Shown one piece after another: positions 24,165-36,685 of a DNA stretch of 64,000 bases. The notes under the pieces were generated by a model, which saw nothing but the letters and a program-made list of their open reading frames with translations, had not been told where the DNA came from and made no database searches. Within the stretch, counting starts at the first letter, position 1. Every line of letters starts with the position of its first letter. The DNA is from Siphonodentalium dalli. Its lineage: Eukaryota > Mollusca > Scaphopoda > Gadilida > Siphonodentaliidae. The stretch covers positions 72,209,980-72,273,979 of the forward strand of contig CP136063.1 of assembly GCA_032622095.1 (NCBI GenBank), written 5' to 3'. The translations under genes and the position numbers were made by a program.

Positions 24165-24544
24165 ATTAGTGTTAGATAAAAACCACGAAATTCATTGTGC
24201 GTATCTGCACGTGCACATACCGTTAGTGACATGTTATAAACTTAGTGAACAACTCAACTCATTGAACTACTATACGCCATATGCAAATCTAGGTCTATAC
24301 TGACAATGTCATGACAATTCGAATGCGAGGCTGGCACATCGCTCGACTATAGGCCTATATATTATGCTCATCATCGCACCTGTTTCCTGTCAATATACAT
24401 GTATAATTATATATATATATATATAAATTTTTTTTAAAGTAGAAACTCTCCGCTGAGGTAGGTGACTGCTGACGTGAAGATTGGAATAGTTTGAAAATTA
24501 AGACAGGTACCGGTATCCGTTCATTGTTGAATATTTATTACGCA

Positions 24545-24722
24545 ATATTTGTGCTTAATCGCAAATAACCTCTATGATTTGGGCTTAAGCGCAAATATTT
24601 ACGCTTAAGTGTAAATCATTTGTGCTCAAGCGCAAATCATTTGTGCTCAAGCGCAAATCATTTGCCCTTAAGTGCAAATTATTTATGCTTAAGTGCAAAT
24701 AATTTCCACTTAAGCGCAAATA
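24545..24722. repeat. Minisatellite, about 21-23 bp palindromic unit
   Basis: About eight degenerate copies of a word close to atttgtgcttaagcgcaaat, itself nearly self-complementary, are spaced about 21-23 bases apart. A single further unit (gtgcttaagcgcaaat) occurs at 25296-25311, so the two sites may be the ends of one element. Confidence 0.8.
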
Positions 24723-24744
24723 AAAAATAATATTCATTGATTCC

Positions 24745-25195
24745 CCCCTGAATTAATTTTAATTGACACAGGCCTAAACACATCACTCAAGTCTATATAA
24801 ACCCACCATATGAGGGAAGCAATCCCCCAGTAACCCCTAGATCCCTTTTATGACCATGGAAAAGATATAGATCTGTGCAGGATATGTCTTATTTATAAAA
24901 TATACTAGATCTCTGGGATGGAGACACAAATTCTTGGAGACAGGGATGCTGATAATATGAAAATATGTTTCCCCCCCTATTTCAAGTCAGTAAGTACACC
25001 ATAAAAAGGAAGCAAGCCCCCTGTAACCCTTAGTTCCCTTTTTATGGCCATGGAAGTGATATATATATATATATCTGTGCAGGAGATGTCCCTTTAATAA
25101 CATATACTAGAGCTCTGGGAGTGAGGCACTAATTCCTGGGATACCAGGGACAGATATGCTATGCATATGTAAATGTTTTTTTCTCTTCAAATTCG
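24745..25195 (+). repeat. Tandem duplication, period about 194 bp
   Basis: The block carrying ggaagcaatcccccagtaac, cttttatgaccatgga, gatatagatctgtgcagga and tactagatctctggga (from about 24799) is followed by a diverged copy starting at about 25008 with the same order of words. It sits between the palindromic minisatellite and its solitary unit. Confidence 0.75.
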
Positions 25196-25329
25196 AGTCT
25201 GTATGGGGCTATTACTATGAGCCCATAATAATATACTATGAGATGGACTCAATCATTCACAATCAGTGGGAAGTAAGGGAATGTTAGGTATTTGTGCTTA
25301 AGCGCAAATAAATAATAAATGTGAAAAGG

Positions 25330-27590
25330 GCCTCCCAGAACTATTAGGGTTTGTAATAATATAATCTAATTTAATTTGATTTTAATTTGGAGTGTCATGA
25401 TTGAATTCTTCACCGAGTCGAATGGGTTTTCGGGGACGTCCAGCATGGATTTAGTTGGTTCATCATCCTGGTCCCGAACTCATTGACTGGAGTGGAGTTA
25501 CCTTCACCGTAGGTACCTAGCTACGAAGTATCCGAGTATCTTCACCCACCCTAGGAATTGCTAGAGTTAATTGGCACTCTTCAATATGGCCAATGGAATA
25601 TAATTCACAACTCCTTATGAATTTTAGGGGTGCGATTAATTTGACACCATATCCAAGATATCTTCACATGTTCCTGAACAAACTCTCATTTCTTATTGAC
25701 ATGTCCAGGTTATACAATCTGGATACTATCAGGAGATCGATGTCCCACAATTCATTAAATCTGAGATAAACAAATTTAATCAGTAAACAGCCCTGACATA
25801 GTTTGTCAACTATGAAAGCATAATTAGCTTTTTCCCTGTTGACACACTCCAACCCTTTGATAACTGGATATTAAATTTTGCCAATGAGTAGTCAACTTGA
25901 GGAATGTTAAGATTTGAGTTCTTGTAATCTGACATTCCCTATAAAAGAAAATCCTTTTATTCTTTATTTGCAATTACAATAACACCTCGCATGAATGCGA
26001 ATATGAATGCTTATGACAAAAGTGGCTTAATTGTAACTTGCGTCAGGACCCATGCCCATTTTAAGAGGTAAATACAGAATACAACTGTATTATTGAAAAT
26101 ATATTGTTATTTCATATTGCTCAAGGCTAGTGGCTCACAGTGTCAATTAGATAGGAGTGTACAATATGTGAAATTTTCTTTGTTTAATAAAATAAGAGCA
26201 GCAGATACCAAATTAAGATATTACTATTTTTTAAACTGCTTCAATATTCATAGTTTCTGTCCGTGCAGCATTAAATCTTTATTTAGTATATGAGGGTGCA
26301 CACCAACAAGACGGTTTGGAACTAATTTCTGATAACCAGAGCTCAAGGTTTTTAGATAACCCATGAGAAGACATATTCAATAAAGCAAGATACTCTAATT
26401 CAAGATAAATTTATTGTGTAAGATTTGTATACAAAATTTTAAAAACAACATGGGATTCAGCAACAATATGATATATAATATATAAATAACTGAAAAAATT
26501 AAGTTCCTCCCTCATATAATAGACAGTATATCCAATCGTATTGATAATTTGCATAAATTGAGAGCATGAAAATGTAACACATTGTGAGAGTTAATTAACC
26601 AGAGGGTTTTCTAGCTTTCTGTCAGAATATTGCTTGTGAAAATTGGGTACAGAAAGATCTACGCATGTATAACTACCATCCCGATAAAACACAATGAACC
26701 AATAATAAAATGCTAGGCTCTTATCAAGTTCAAGAAAATCCCATGCAGCAATAAGTCTATGACACTTTAATAATCACTGATCACCCAATAACCCATAAAC
26801 ACAAGTGTTAGACCGAGTCTCCTCAGCCTGGGAAATCAGTTGGATTGATACTGTTTTTGACCGAGTTACTTTTCTATAACAGACTTTACGCCCATAATCG
26901 AGGGAGGGAGTTATCTTGCTGGCATGTCTTCAGATTAAGTCAATTAGCGCTTTGTGCATATGAACATAAAGGGCATTCTTTCCCAAGCATGATGATATAA
27001 AACAATCGTATATCAGAAGTTTGTTGAATGTCAAAGCAACAAGATTTAACTAAACAAACCATTGTTTTCCAGAGAATTTGAATGTGTCACATTATCAGAA
27101 AATGTGTGTAAACAATATAATAATCTATCAAATCTTCACTTAAATTCTTTTTTCTATCATAGTAATTGATACATCAGTATGAAGACAGATTAATCGTGGA
27201 CATGTCAGATGACTAATCACATTCAACAGTTCACATGCATATCCAGGCTCCACATGTAAATATATAGAGTACGACTTTTTAATGAAAGTCTGTTATAGAA
27301 GAAATTCTGTTATAGAAGAGCAATAGCACTTGACTGGGTCCAAAAAGACATCAACACAACTGATATCTCAAGCTATTGTGGACCGACAAGTCTTGGTCAA
27401 CACGAGTGTAAAAGTTGAAAGTGTGATTTTTCAAAATGGTAATTTTTTCGATCAAGTAACATTCAAAAGGTTATAAAACATTGGGATAAATAAGTCCCAC
27501 AATATGCTGCACTTTAATAATACCATGTTTTCAATTTGCTATAAATTTCAATATGATCAGATGAATAACATAGGAGATACAGGACAGATA
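25330..27590. other. No gene seen
   Basis: AT-rich DNA without a supportable exon. The frames at 25664-25852 and 26093-26293 lack any supporting signal. Confidence 0.45.
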
Positions 27591-27729
27591 ATTGGATGAA
27601 ACCCATATTTGAACTTGGCCTGTATCTTTTGCAAAGAGACACACATACCAACTTTGGTTCAGTTCAAATAATCCAAACAGGAGCTATCAGTTGGAGAAAA
27701 AAAAATTGTGAAATTGGGCAAATAGAAAG

Positions 27730-27830
27730 TCGAACAAGAGCACGTCGCGGTCGGAGCGTGGGCATAATACGCCTTTTCTGGAGTAGAGTGGGGCAAGGTT
27801 TAATTCATTTGGTTGAAACCTTTGACTTAA
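27730..27830 (+). mobile_element. Family D 5' end fragment
   Basis: The sequence gaacaagagcacgtcgcggt, then gcgtgggcataatacgcc, ctggagtagagtgggg and aaggtttaattcatt match the first 100 bases of the family D copies at 14035 and 59967. The match stops before the core repeats. Confidence 0.75.
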
Positions 27831-27927
27831 GATGAAATAATAAAAAAAATAAAACACAATAACTTCAAGTGTGGTATTTATGACTGAAAATCCCCCAAAA
27901 AAACTTTTAAATATTTATTTTCAGACA

Positions 27928-28500
27928 AAACGAGAGGTGTGCACTCGAGTGCTAGCATACCCCCACCATGGCAAATTCAACCCGCATTATCCGTAAACCC
28001 AACAAAACAGATTTTTAACTTTAAAGAAAAATTCGGACTAATAATATCGATATGGTGTCACAACAAGCTTGTACAGTACAAAATTATTCAAATTGGTTCA
28101 TATTTGTTAAAGTTATTAAGTCGGACAGAATTTTCTAAGTCAAAATAAGTCGAAAATGAAGTGTAATATTACGAAAAACAGTCTGAGCCAATCACTAGCC
28201 GCATCATGTAGAAAGGGTATTGTGAGAAGCATGTATACCAAATTTTTTTGAAATCAGTTCATTTTTGTTAAAGTTATTAAGTGGGACAGAATTTTCTATG
28301 TCGAAATAGGTCGAAAATGAGGTGTAACTTTAAAGTCCCAAGGAGCTTGCATACCAAAAATTTTAAAAATTGGTTCATAGTTGTTCGAGTTATGAGGTCG
28401 GATGGACGGACGGACAGACACAGAGGGAGAAAGCATGACAGACGGACGCAGTCAATCCAGTATACCCCCCATTTTCTTCGAAAGTGGGGGTATACAAAAA
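27928..28500 (+). mobile_element. Family C pearl/Helentron-like element, intact copy
   Basis: The 5' end reads aacgagaggtgtgcactcga with the palindrome gcactcgagtgc, then the subterminal gcatacccccaccatgg. Core units carry ggttcatatttgttaaagtt and cggacagaattttct. The tail is gatggacggacggacagaca. The terminal hairpin (gtatacccccc...aaagtgggggtatac) is followed by aaaaa. It gives the full length of the family, about 570 bp. Confidence 0.85.
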
Positions 28501-29888
28501 TCCTATAACTCTGGCAAAAATGGTTGGATCGGACTCAAATTCGAACTTGACCTGCAAAATCATGTAGGCAGAACCCATATTTGAACTTGATCTGAACACC
28601 AAATTTGGTTCAGTTCACTCAATACAATCTAAAGTTATCATCTGGAAACTGCATATCAGGTAAAATCTAAGTCGCAAAAGGGGTATAACTCAGTCAAAAT
28701 CATGCGGACAAAACCCATATTCGAACATGATCTGTATTTTGGGGTGGTAAACTAACATACCAAATTTGGTTCAGTTCACTCGATTCAATCTAATGTTATC
28801 ATCCGGAAACCAAATGCGGACGGACAGATGGACGGACAACCCATTTATATAATACTAGCAGGTTCCGAGACACTTGTGCTGCATTTGTACCAAATTTCGT
28901 CGAAATCAGCAAGTTTTACCCGATTTGACCTTGAATTGACAATTTTGTAGGTCAAGGTCATGATTTGACCTGTCCAAAACACTCACCGGACAAAAGTACA
29001 GAAATCCGCCAGTTTTACCCAATTTGACCTTGAATTGACCAGTTTGAAGGTCAATGTCACATCGGGGTCACGATTTGACCCGTCCGTGACACATTCGGGA
29101 CAAATGTACCCATACATGTAGGTAGCAAGTTTGGGCTCAATCGGTTGACCCGTCCCAAGTTGACCACTTTGCTTCCATAGAATTTTAACAGTGTATCGAA
29201 AATAATATTTAAATTTTAACATAGGATTTCGCATTCAAATCGATTTATGTCGATAAAACTCTTATTTTTCAAAATTTCAAGCTGAGACTTCGTGTGACTG
29301 CGTGTAATGCTTATATATTCTTAAAATGACACAGTCCAACACGTAATTATGTTTTAGATGGAAGAAATTAAATTTTTTCGATGCTAAATTTTAACATAGG
29401 ATTTCCCATTAAAATCGATTTATGTTGATAAAACTCTTATTTTTCAAAATTTTAAGCTGAGACTTGGTGTGTATGTGTGTAATACTTATATATTCTTAAA
29501 ATGACAGAGTCCAACACGTAATTATGTTTTTGATGAAGAAAATTAAATTTTTTCGATGGTAAATTTCGAGCGATAACGTTGCGTTGAATTGTAAACAAAC
29601 AATCTTTTATAGCGACGCGTCATATACAAACGCTCATTAAATTATCACTTGATTAACCACTGCAGTGCCGTTTTTTGTGACAGAGTGGAGAACGGGTGCT
29701 CTGAGCTTCTCCAAAACGCTGCGACGACCATTCCCGTGGGATTTGACCTTTAGATAGGAAGTTTGGTCTCGATCGGTCAACCCGTTTTCGATTCTATAAA
29801 GTACACACACACACACACATATATTTATATACGGAAGTCTCAAAATATATTGGAGACAACCTTTTTTTCAAAAGGGCGTATAAAAAAG
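28498..29888 (+). mobile_element. Family D element split by a family G insertion
   Basis: The core and tail of family D run to about 28852 (gacggacaacccattt, then ataata). The missing 3' hairpin (ctttttttcaaaagggcgta, then taaaaa) appears only at 29857-29888. The intervening kilobase is a family G element. The start lies directly against the end of family C at 28500 and lacks the family D 5' end, which may be the fragment at 27730. Confidence 0.75.
28853..29856 (+). mobile_element. Family G dispersed element inserted in family D
   Basis: It begins tactagcaggtt and ends with an (AC)n run and caaaatatattggaga; a second copy at 37127-37811 begins and ends the same way. Inside are repeated tgaccttgaattgacc and cgggtcacgatttgacccgt words, and a tandem duplication of about 206 bp (anchors taacataggattt near 29186 and 29392). 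The superfamily is not identified. Confidence 0.7.
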
Positions 29889-30280
29889 GGCCTTAACTCA
29901 TGTAAAAATAATTGGACGGAACCCATATTCGAACTTGGTCTCTATTTTTAACCGGGAAGCACAAATACCAACATTGGTTCAGATAAAATAATACCCACTA
30001 GAGTTACCGACAAGAAAACAAAATGTTAAGAAATTAGGCAATTTCTAAGTCGAAAAAGGACCGTAGCTCATTTAAAAATAATATGACGGAACACATATTC
30101 GAACTTGGTCTGTATATTTTAGCTGGGAAAAACACATACATAATTATGTTCAGATAATCCAAGCTGGGGTCAACGGTCAGAAACAAGAACAAATTAACAG
30201 ACAGATGGATGGACAGACAGAGGGACAGACCGATTACGAAATACAACATTTTATTTTTCAAACAGGCATATAAAAAGCAT
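29889..30280 (+). repeat. Family D-related tandem units
   Basis: Two degenerate units carry taaaaataat, gacggaaccca/acatattcgaacttgg and tctattttt/tgtatatttt. They end in gacagatggatggacagaca and a weak 3' end (aatacaacatttt, then aggcatataaaaa). Confidence 0.65.
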
Positions 30281-30651
30281 GTGACTGATCAGAATTACTA
30301 TTTCTGCAAGAACCATTTTCTCTTTCATGTATATAGGTGTCAATGCCTCAGATTAAATGTAGTCACTTTGAAACAAGGAGCATTGCTATAACTTTCAAAA
30401 CTGGAATCTGGAAATACTAGCTGGAATGCTTTAGAAAGTAGCAAATTGCTAGATGCAGTTGTGCAAAAACAAAGAAATATATGCAAGTGAATGAACACAA
30501 GGGTGGCTCTTGATTTACAAAATGACACTGTCATCAACAAAATCTAGAGTTAACACCCAGTTCAAAATTGTGCATGAAGATCTAGCTGTTTGTTTGATTA
30601 CAAGGTATGGTGTATATAAATATAAAAATCATATGATAATATATTTTGCAG

Positions 30652-30837
30652 ATTTTAAATTGTCTATCAGAAAAGCCTCCAAACATTGGCTTGATTCTTC
30701 TTTTTCTGCAAAATATAGCAATGTGTCAATACAAGGCCTTCCAGATTTTCTGTATCACTATGTCACCAGTATCGTCCCAGGTGAAGATTATTCTTGCTGA
30801 CATTCACAGTTCAGAAGATAAAGTTGATCCTATCTGA
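30652..30837 (+). CDS. Weak candidate exon or gene fragment
   Basis: An acceptor-like atattttgcag precedes an open frame of 61 codons starting ILNCLSEKPPNIGLILLFLQ and ending SEDKVDPI at a TGA. A possible donor (cccag followed by gtgaag) lies at 30781. The translation looks protein-like, with a hydrophobic patch and several cysteines, but I cannot assign a family and no partner exon was found. It could equally be chance or a decayed fragment. Confidence 0.2.
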   Translation: MLNCLSEKPPNIGLILLFLQNIAMCQYKAFQIFCITMSPVSSQVKIILADIHSSEDKVDPI

Positions 30838-30839
30838 AA

Positions 30840-31824
30840 GTAGAGGTAACTGTAAACAGTATTTAATCCATATAATTCATAAAGTAATTATGGTACAATA
30901 TAATAACAAGTTACATGTATGGTATGGAGGGGATTCAACAACAAGCTGATAGCTTATATGTGTCTTCGCCAGTTATGGTGTGACCGAGCCCACAGCGTGA
31001 GTGTGCTTGGACTAAGTGCGATGTATTCCAGACAATTTGATGTTCACAGTTGGCTTTATTTTTATTTTTTCTCACATTAGCTCACGTAGCGGGCTCGTTC
31101 AATAGGTGTGACTAAGTGAGACTAAGATTTGGTATTTGCAATACAGTTGGTATTAGAAAAATTTATATCAGACCAATGGGAGAAAAAGGGGGAATTAGAT
31201 AGTAATGTTTCAGATAGAAGATAATTTGAAGATATGTGGATAATCTGATGTAGATATAATGATTTTGATGAGCCATAACTATGATATATAAACTTCACAA
31301 CTATTTTGACATTATATAATATGAATTAGAACAAATATTAATTTTCTTTGAATAAATAACAAATAAAAGGCTGCTTGGCCACATGACAAAAGTGGCTTAA
31401 AATTTGTTTGGCAGGTGGCTTTTTACACACTTACACATATTTATTTAGAAAAAATTATTTTAAAACTGATTTCATCATGAGGGGTCTAAATACCATGACA
31501 AAGCAGGACTTGGTTGTCACAAAACCATGGTTAACTGTATTAGAACCAGCTTCCCAATTGTTGGTCTGCCTATGATGTTGAATTTGCTATATACATTACT
31601 GATTGGCTCAATTTTGGACCCCTACAATATCTGAACATTAAAGTTACTCATCCCGACGCAATGGTCCCCATATCATCAGATTCCAACAATAACACAATTT
31701 TTTGAAATGCTGCTTCAGAATTGATTTATTGCCTGAAAATAATGCTAACAACAGTCAACTACTAGTATAGTATGAGAGTCATTGTATTTAATTAATGTAT
31801 AAGAATGATGGCGTGTGTTGTTAA
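30840..31824. other. No gene seen
   Basis: Apart from a short family H-like word group near 31640 (aaagttactcatcccgacgc, then atggtccccatatcatcaga) nothing stands out. Confidence 0.45.
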
Positions 31825-31918
31825 TTTGGATTAATATTCATAAAAAAAAACTACTTTGAGCAAGATTATTCTCAATTTCTATTTGATCACCTTACTGGGG
31901 TGTTTCACATCACTTTAA
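31825..31918 (-). repeat. Family I dispersed repeat, inverted copy
   Basis: The sequence is the reverse complement of 11921-12030, with the words aactactttgagcaagatta, ttctcaatttctattt and tgtttcacatcacttt. Confidence 0.65.
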
Positions 31919-32374
31919 CCACTTTTATTGACAGATTTTGTACACATGTCATTGGTATTTTTGGTAAAAATGATGCAAATTGGAAGAAAGGCGTAGCATA
32001 AATCGGAAATACGACAAATCCTTGAGTACAGGCTAACACACTGTGAATATGTATGCTATTACCTCACCATGGCATGTTGATCATTAGTATGACCAGAGGA
32101 TGTCTTTTGACATTATCCTGACATTGTACAAAACATGATTTACTTGACTATTTTTCTTTGATAGTTATTTAGAACCGGCACTCGTACAAGGTGTGTACAG
32201 CTAGAAAATCATAAGTTTGCTAAATCATTGAAGAAATAAAAAAAGTGATGAGATTCTGCATGTGTGAATCAAAGTTGATAACAATCTACTGTAACAGAAG
32301 CCAATGATAATGTATAATAACTCTAAAATACAGATAGCTTAGAATATGATGAGTTTTAGTGTGTATTTCCTCAT

Positions 32375-33158
32375 TAAACTAGAGGTGTGACTGTCCCAAT
32401 GGGACTACGGATACCCCCCTTTTTAAAAAATACTAAGATGTTTGACATGTCAGTAAACATTTAGTTAAAATAATAAAATAACAGTTCCCATTGCAGGTGT
32501 ACAACCATAACCCTAATCTTAAACCTATTGACCGAAAATTGTAGGAATAAAAGCTTGGACAAAATTATGTATGTTGCGAAAAAAATTCTAAGTCGAAAAT
32601 TGGGAATAACTCCACACAAAAAATGTCGGACAGACGTCATAATTGCAGGTGCACAGGTTCCCATGGTACTAAATATCAGTGCCAAGATTAAAAAACATTG
32701 ACCGAAAAATGTAGGAATAAAAGCTCGGACAAAATTATGCATGTTGCAAAAAAAGTTTCTAAGTTGAAAAAGGGGGATAACTCCACCAAAAAATGTCGGA
32801 CAGATGTCATAATCGCAGATGCACAAGTTCCAATGGTACTAAATATCTGTGCCACGTTTTTAAAAAATTGACCAAAAAATGTAGGAATAAAAGCTCGGAC
32901 AAAAGTATACATGCTGCGAAAATTTTCTAAGTCGAAAAAGGGGGGATAACTCCAAAAAAAAAAAGTCCGACAGACGTCATAATCGCAGGTGCACAGGTTC
33001 CCATGGTGGTTGATGTCTGTGCCAAGTTTCACGAAAATTGATAAAAAAACGACTGAGAAAAACTCCGGACAAATTTGTGTCCACGGACGGACGGACGACG
33101 GACGGACAAGCTGACTCCAGTATACCCCCCCTAACTTCGTTGCGGGGGGTATAATTAT
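32375..33158 (+). mobile_element. Family B pearl/Helentron-like element, intact copy
   Basis: The 5' end reads aactagaggtgtgactgtcc (palindrome gtcccaatgggac), then the subterminal ggataccccc. Four core units of about 185 bp carry gtaggaataaaagct, ggacaaaattat, aagtcgaaaa, ggataactccac, and gtgcacaggttcccatgg. The tail is ggacggacggacgacggacg. The hairpin tatacccccccta...cggggggtataa closes it. Overlapping minus-strand open frames here are repeat translations. Confidence 0.85.
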
Positions 33159-33389
33159 CTGTAACAGCAATGGTAGTATACTCGAGTTGCCTTATATTAA
33201 TGTCTTAGTATTAAAACAAAAGAAAACATTACTTGAAGCAGTCTGCGTGAATGTCCTGGTAAATGCCATAATTGGTCAAAGTTGGACTCGAGAAGTAAAT
33301 ATATGTTTAGGAGATTTACTGATAGCATGTCCATTTTTCGCAAGTTGTTATTTATTATTTGATTGCCGAAAGTGCCAATAATACAATGA

Positions 33390-33742
33390 ATTCAAAAGTC
33401 AAACCCATATTCGAACTCTATCTGTATTTTGGCCTGAGAAATTCACATAGCAAATTTGGTTCCATCCAGATAAAAAATGTTTGAATTAAGGCAGCATGCG
33501 TCAATTCTAAGTCGAAAAAGGGCCATAATTCTGAAGAAAAAAAAGACTCAGGTCAAACCAATATTTTAACTCGATCTGTATTTTGGCCTGAGAAACCCAT
33601 ATACAAAATTTGGATCCGTTCGGATTTAAAATATTTGAGTTATTGCATGATGCGTAAAGTGTCTACAAACATACGGACAGACGAACGAATGACGAGTGGT
33701 CAATCCAGACGTCGACACTATGGTATGGGTACACATAAAAAT
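33390..33742 (+). mobile_element. Family E element, 3' part
   Basis: Core words cccatattcgaactct, atctgtattttgg and gtcgaaaaagggccataa are followed by gacagacgaacgaatgacga, gtggtcaatcc and a shortened end (actatggtatgggt, then acataaaaa). The family E 5' end is not present upstream. Confidence 0.7.
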
Positions 33743-33850
33743 GGAATCCACCAACAAAAATGTATGACCATTTATCACATTGAGTTCTGGCATTGTTTAT
33801 ATAGTCAGTACCACAATATGGTGGCATGTATGCAGTCTGTTTGAAAAGAT

Positions 33851-34260
33851 AATGGAAATCCTAACGGATGTATATCTCTATATCTCTAATGAAATTAGTT
33901 TCTGTTTTGAAGGGATTCCTTCCATTTAATTGGAGGGCGGTGCAGACTATGCACGATTCATTGGTTATTGGCATAGCAGATCACTTCACAGATCAGATAT
34001 CATGCAATAACTTGTTGACAATTTTCCAATGCAATGTAAAACTCAACTACTGTTGAATCAGTCAATGATATTCATGACTGATTATTCTTTCGCATCTTAT
34101 AACTATTTTTAAATACTATGATTCTCACAAACATTTACTATGCCAGGAAAGCACTCCAAATTTGGAAACGGTTTATTACATCGTGTTGGGAATGCTGTGT
34201 TATCATATAAAAGAAATATAATTTACTAATCTAGAGACGTTCATCCGTTAGGATTTTTAT
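33851..34260. mobile_element. TIR element, about 410 bp, short arms
   Basis: The ends gaaatcctaacggatgtat and catccgttaggattttta are inverted over about 15 bases. The interior is AT-rich and non-coding. The short arms make this call less secure than the other TIR elements. Confidence 0.5.
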
Positions 34261-34288
34261 TGGCTTTTCAAAGAGACGGGCATGCCCT

Positions 34289-34955
34289 TTAGGCCAAAAA
34301 AAAAGAGTTTTGGTTCTCTGGCAATTTTTTTTTCAAATCAATGAGGGAGGGAGGGTTTTATTTTTATTTTTTACTGCCCATAGTTAGCATGAACAAAGAT
34401 ACCTTCCTCTGTCTAGTAATAACCAGAAATGTAGAGGGAACTTTTAGGCATATAAACTCATTTAATCTTACATAAAAATTACATTGTACTATCAGTCTAA
34501 GACTGGGATTACCTAACACCATACAATGCCCCTGACATTCAATATTGTTATTGTTTTCTAAAAGCTGATACCTCCCCATTCTAATATGTGATCCTGAATT
34601 CAATCCTGTGCCTTTCAATTGTATGGAGTTAAAATTAGTGTAAGTTAGATCACAATGACTAATTGTAAGAAGAGCATGAGGATCAGCTAATCATTTTCTT
34701 AATTGCAGTCATCTACTTCATGTTGTAAGCCTGCAAGTTACTTTATAACACATTACATGTTAGAGCTCAATGCATGCTAATATTCAACACATATCTCATA
34801 TCTACTATGGACATGTTTATGAAATACAAATTTTTTTTATTATTTTTTGTTAATTTTTAATATTTGTATTTAAAAAAAAATTTGTCATAACATCAGGCAT
34901 TGCAATAAAAAGGCCTAATCCGGTCCTGAGAACCAAAGCCCTTTTTTTTGGCCTT
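34289..34955. mobile_element. Family L TIR element, about 670 bp
   Basis: The left end taggccaaaaaaaaagagt, then tttggttctctgg, is the inverse of the right end (cctgagaaccaaagccc, then ttttttttggcctta). A second left end is at 13787. The ends resemble in style those of 36102-43307 and 60662-61972 (ggcc followed by an A-run, then a ttggttc or tttgtttcc word). Confidence 0.7.
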
Positions 34956-34959
34956 ATAC

Positions 34960-35180
34960 ATTATCAGCTTTCACCTACCATGTCTTGAATAATATCTTGA
35001 CCAAACTCTGGTTACTTTCTTTATCATTTGTTGTCATCATCCCTGATTTTAATAGAACAAGAAATTATGAATACATGTACTTATATAATTGTCATACAAA
35101 ATGCTAAGGTATGATCACCTGAGCCCATATTTAGAATGAGATGTCAATTTGTTCATAGTGACGTTGACCATATGATTGGA
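34960..35180 (+). repeat. Family K dispersed repeat
   Basis: The words ataatatcttgaccaaactc, tggt and caatttgttcatagtg recur with variation at 48309-48590 and 49850-49990. Function and class unknown. Confidence 0.55.
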
Positions 35181-35435
35181 CTGCTGGAATATGGCAGCAT
35201 ATGTCACTTTGGTGTAGTTTTAATATAGCATTTACATGTATCAAGTAGAGCACACATAAACGATACAAGATTTGCAATCTGACGACTTAATATAACTTGT
35301 TATTATTGTATTGATAACATAGTGTAGGTATTACATACATATAATGTTTTTATGGTATTAAAAAAAAATTTGGCACCCACAAAGCTATTAAGCCCCAAGA
35401 TAGTCAAGACAAGAGAACAGATTTCCGAGTCATTA

Positions 35436-35590
35436 AATAATTTTCATTATAATTACCATGCTGTTTACATTGTTCATAGAGCACACAAGTGTATTTTGCA
35501 CTCTTCCAAGGCTCAAATTCATCCTTTTGTTGCACATATTCTGTTGAGTATAATAAATGGCTGGATTTAGTTTGCAGTACCCACTTATAG
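35436..35590 (+). repeat. Family J dispersed repeat
   Basis: The words tttcattataatta, gtttaca, gtgtattttg, caaattcatccttttgttgc and atattctgttgagta recur in order at 55955-56120. Confidence 0.6.
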
Positions 35591-36310
35591 TAAAAGCGAT
35601 TGATACATATAACTGTTGGTAAAAGTACTCTTGAATCTCATAAGCTTTAAATAGAAAGGGTTCAAATGGATATTGGTTCAATGTTCATGCATTTCAATCT
35701 ACCTAAATCGTCCTGTACATCTACTCTAGCACATATTCACTTGCAGACGGCCCCGTATCAGGATTCCGACTTTACAATTATACCAACCAACTAATTCGCT
35801 CAATTTTTCTAACCTAACAACCAGGCAAATTTGAGTAACTGTAGACACCTAATTTATGGTCTAATCATGCTCAAACTACAGTTTCACTAAATAAGCAAAC
35901 ATATATTGAAAACAATGCCAAAAATTACACTTATAAAATAAGTTGTTCCAATTAGATATGTTGTTGCATATTTTAGTTATATTCTTGTAACATGAGTTTT
36001 TTTTGTTTTAACAATGTTTATAAAAACGATCAATGTGCAGTTTTAAATCCAATGTGATGGGGCTCAATGAAACAAAACCCTTTTTTTGATTTGCTCTGAT
36101 GAGGCCTAAAAAAATTATACGTTTGTTTCCGCTAACGGACTGAAAAAAAATTGGGTAGGTAGGTAGGCAAATCTTTTTTTTTTCTTTTATCTTTTTATTT
36201 TTTCAGGATGCAATTCACTGTGTCATATTTAAGGAAATTTTAGACATTACAGGCCATATTATTGCTAATTTGCTTATCCCATAAAGATATAACAAAAACA
36301 CAATCTCAGG

Positions 36311-36650
36311 GAGATATAACAAGGCTAAAATGGAACAATAACTTTCATTTTATAGTCAGATATATATATACACTGTAATTATTGTAACGTTCACTTCCCG
36401 TAGGGTCTTTCGACAACTGGGGTCAAACCGGAAGCAGTGCATTTGGCACAGATCGGGGTAACTGTTTTATAACATTTCCGTAATGCAGGTTTAACTTCTG
36501 CGTCAAACTCCCCACATTATTGTTGGCAGGAGATATAACAAAGCTAAAATGGGACAATAACGTTTTATCGTCAGATATATACTGTTTTATAACATATCCG
36601 CAACGCAGGTTTCACTTCTGCATCAAACTCCCCACATTATTGTTGGCAGT
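36311..36650 (+). repeat. Tandem duplication with unequal copies
   Basis: The words gatataacaaagctaaaatg, tcagatatata, ctgttttataaca and caaactccccacattattgt occur twice. The first copy (about 219 bp) has an extra CpG-rich segment (ttcacttcccgtagggtctt) missing from the second (about 120 bp). Confidence 0.7.
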
Positions 36651-36685
36651 TGCGGTGCATATTCCCGGGGCCGCAGATGCATAAG

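Noticed and set aside
32461-33170. Minus-strand frames of 121 and 160 codons
   Set aside because: They run antisense through the family B core units and repeat with their 185-bp period.
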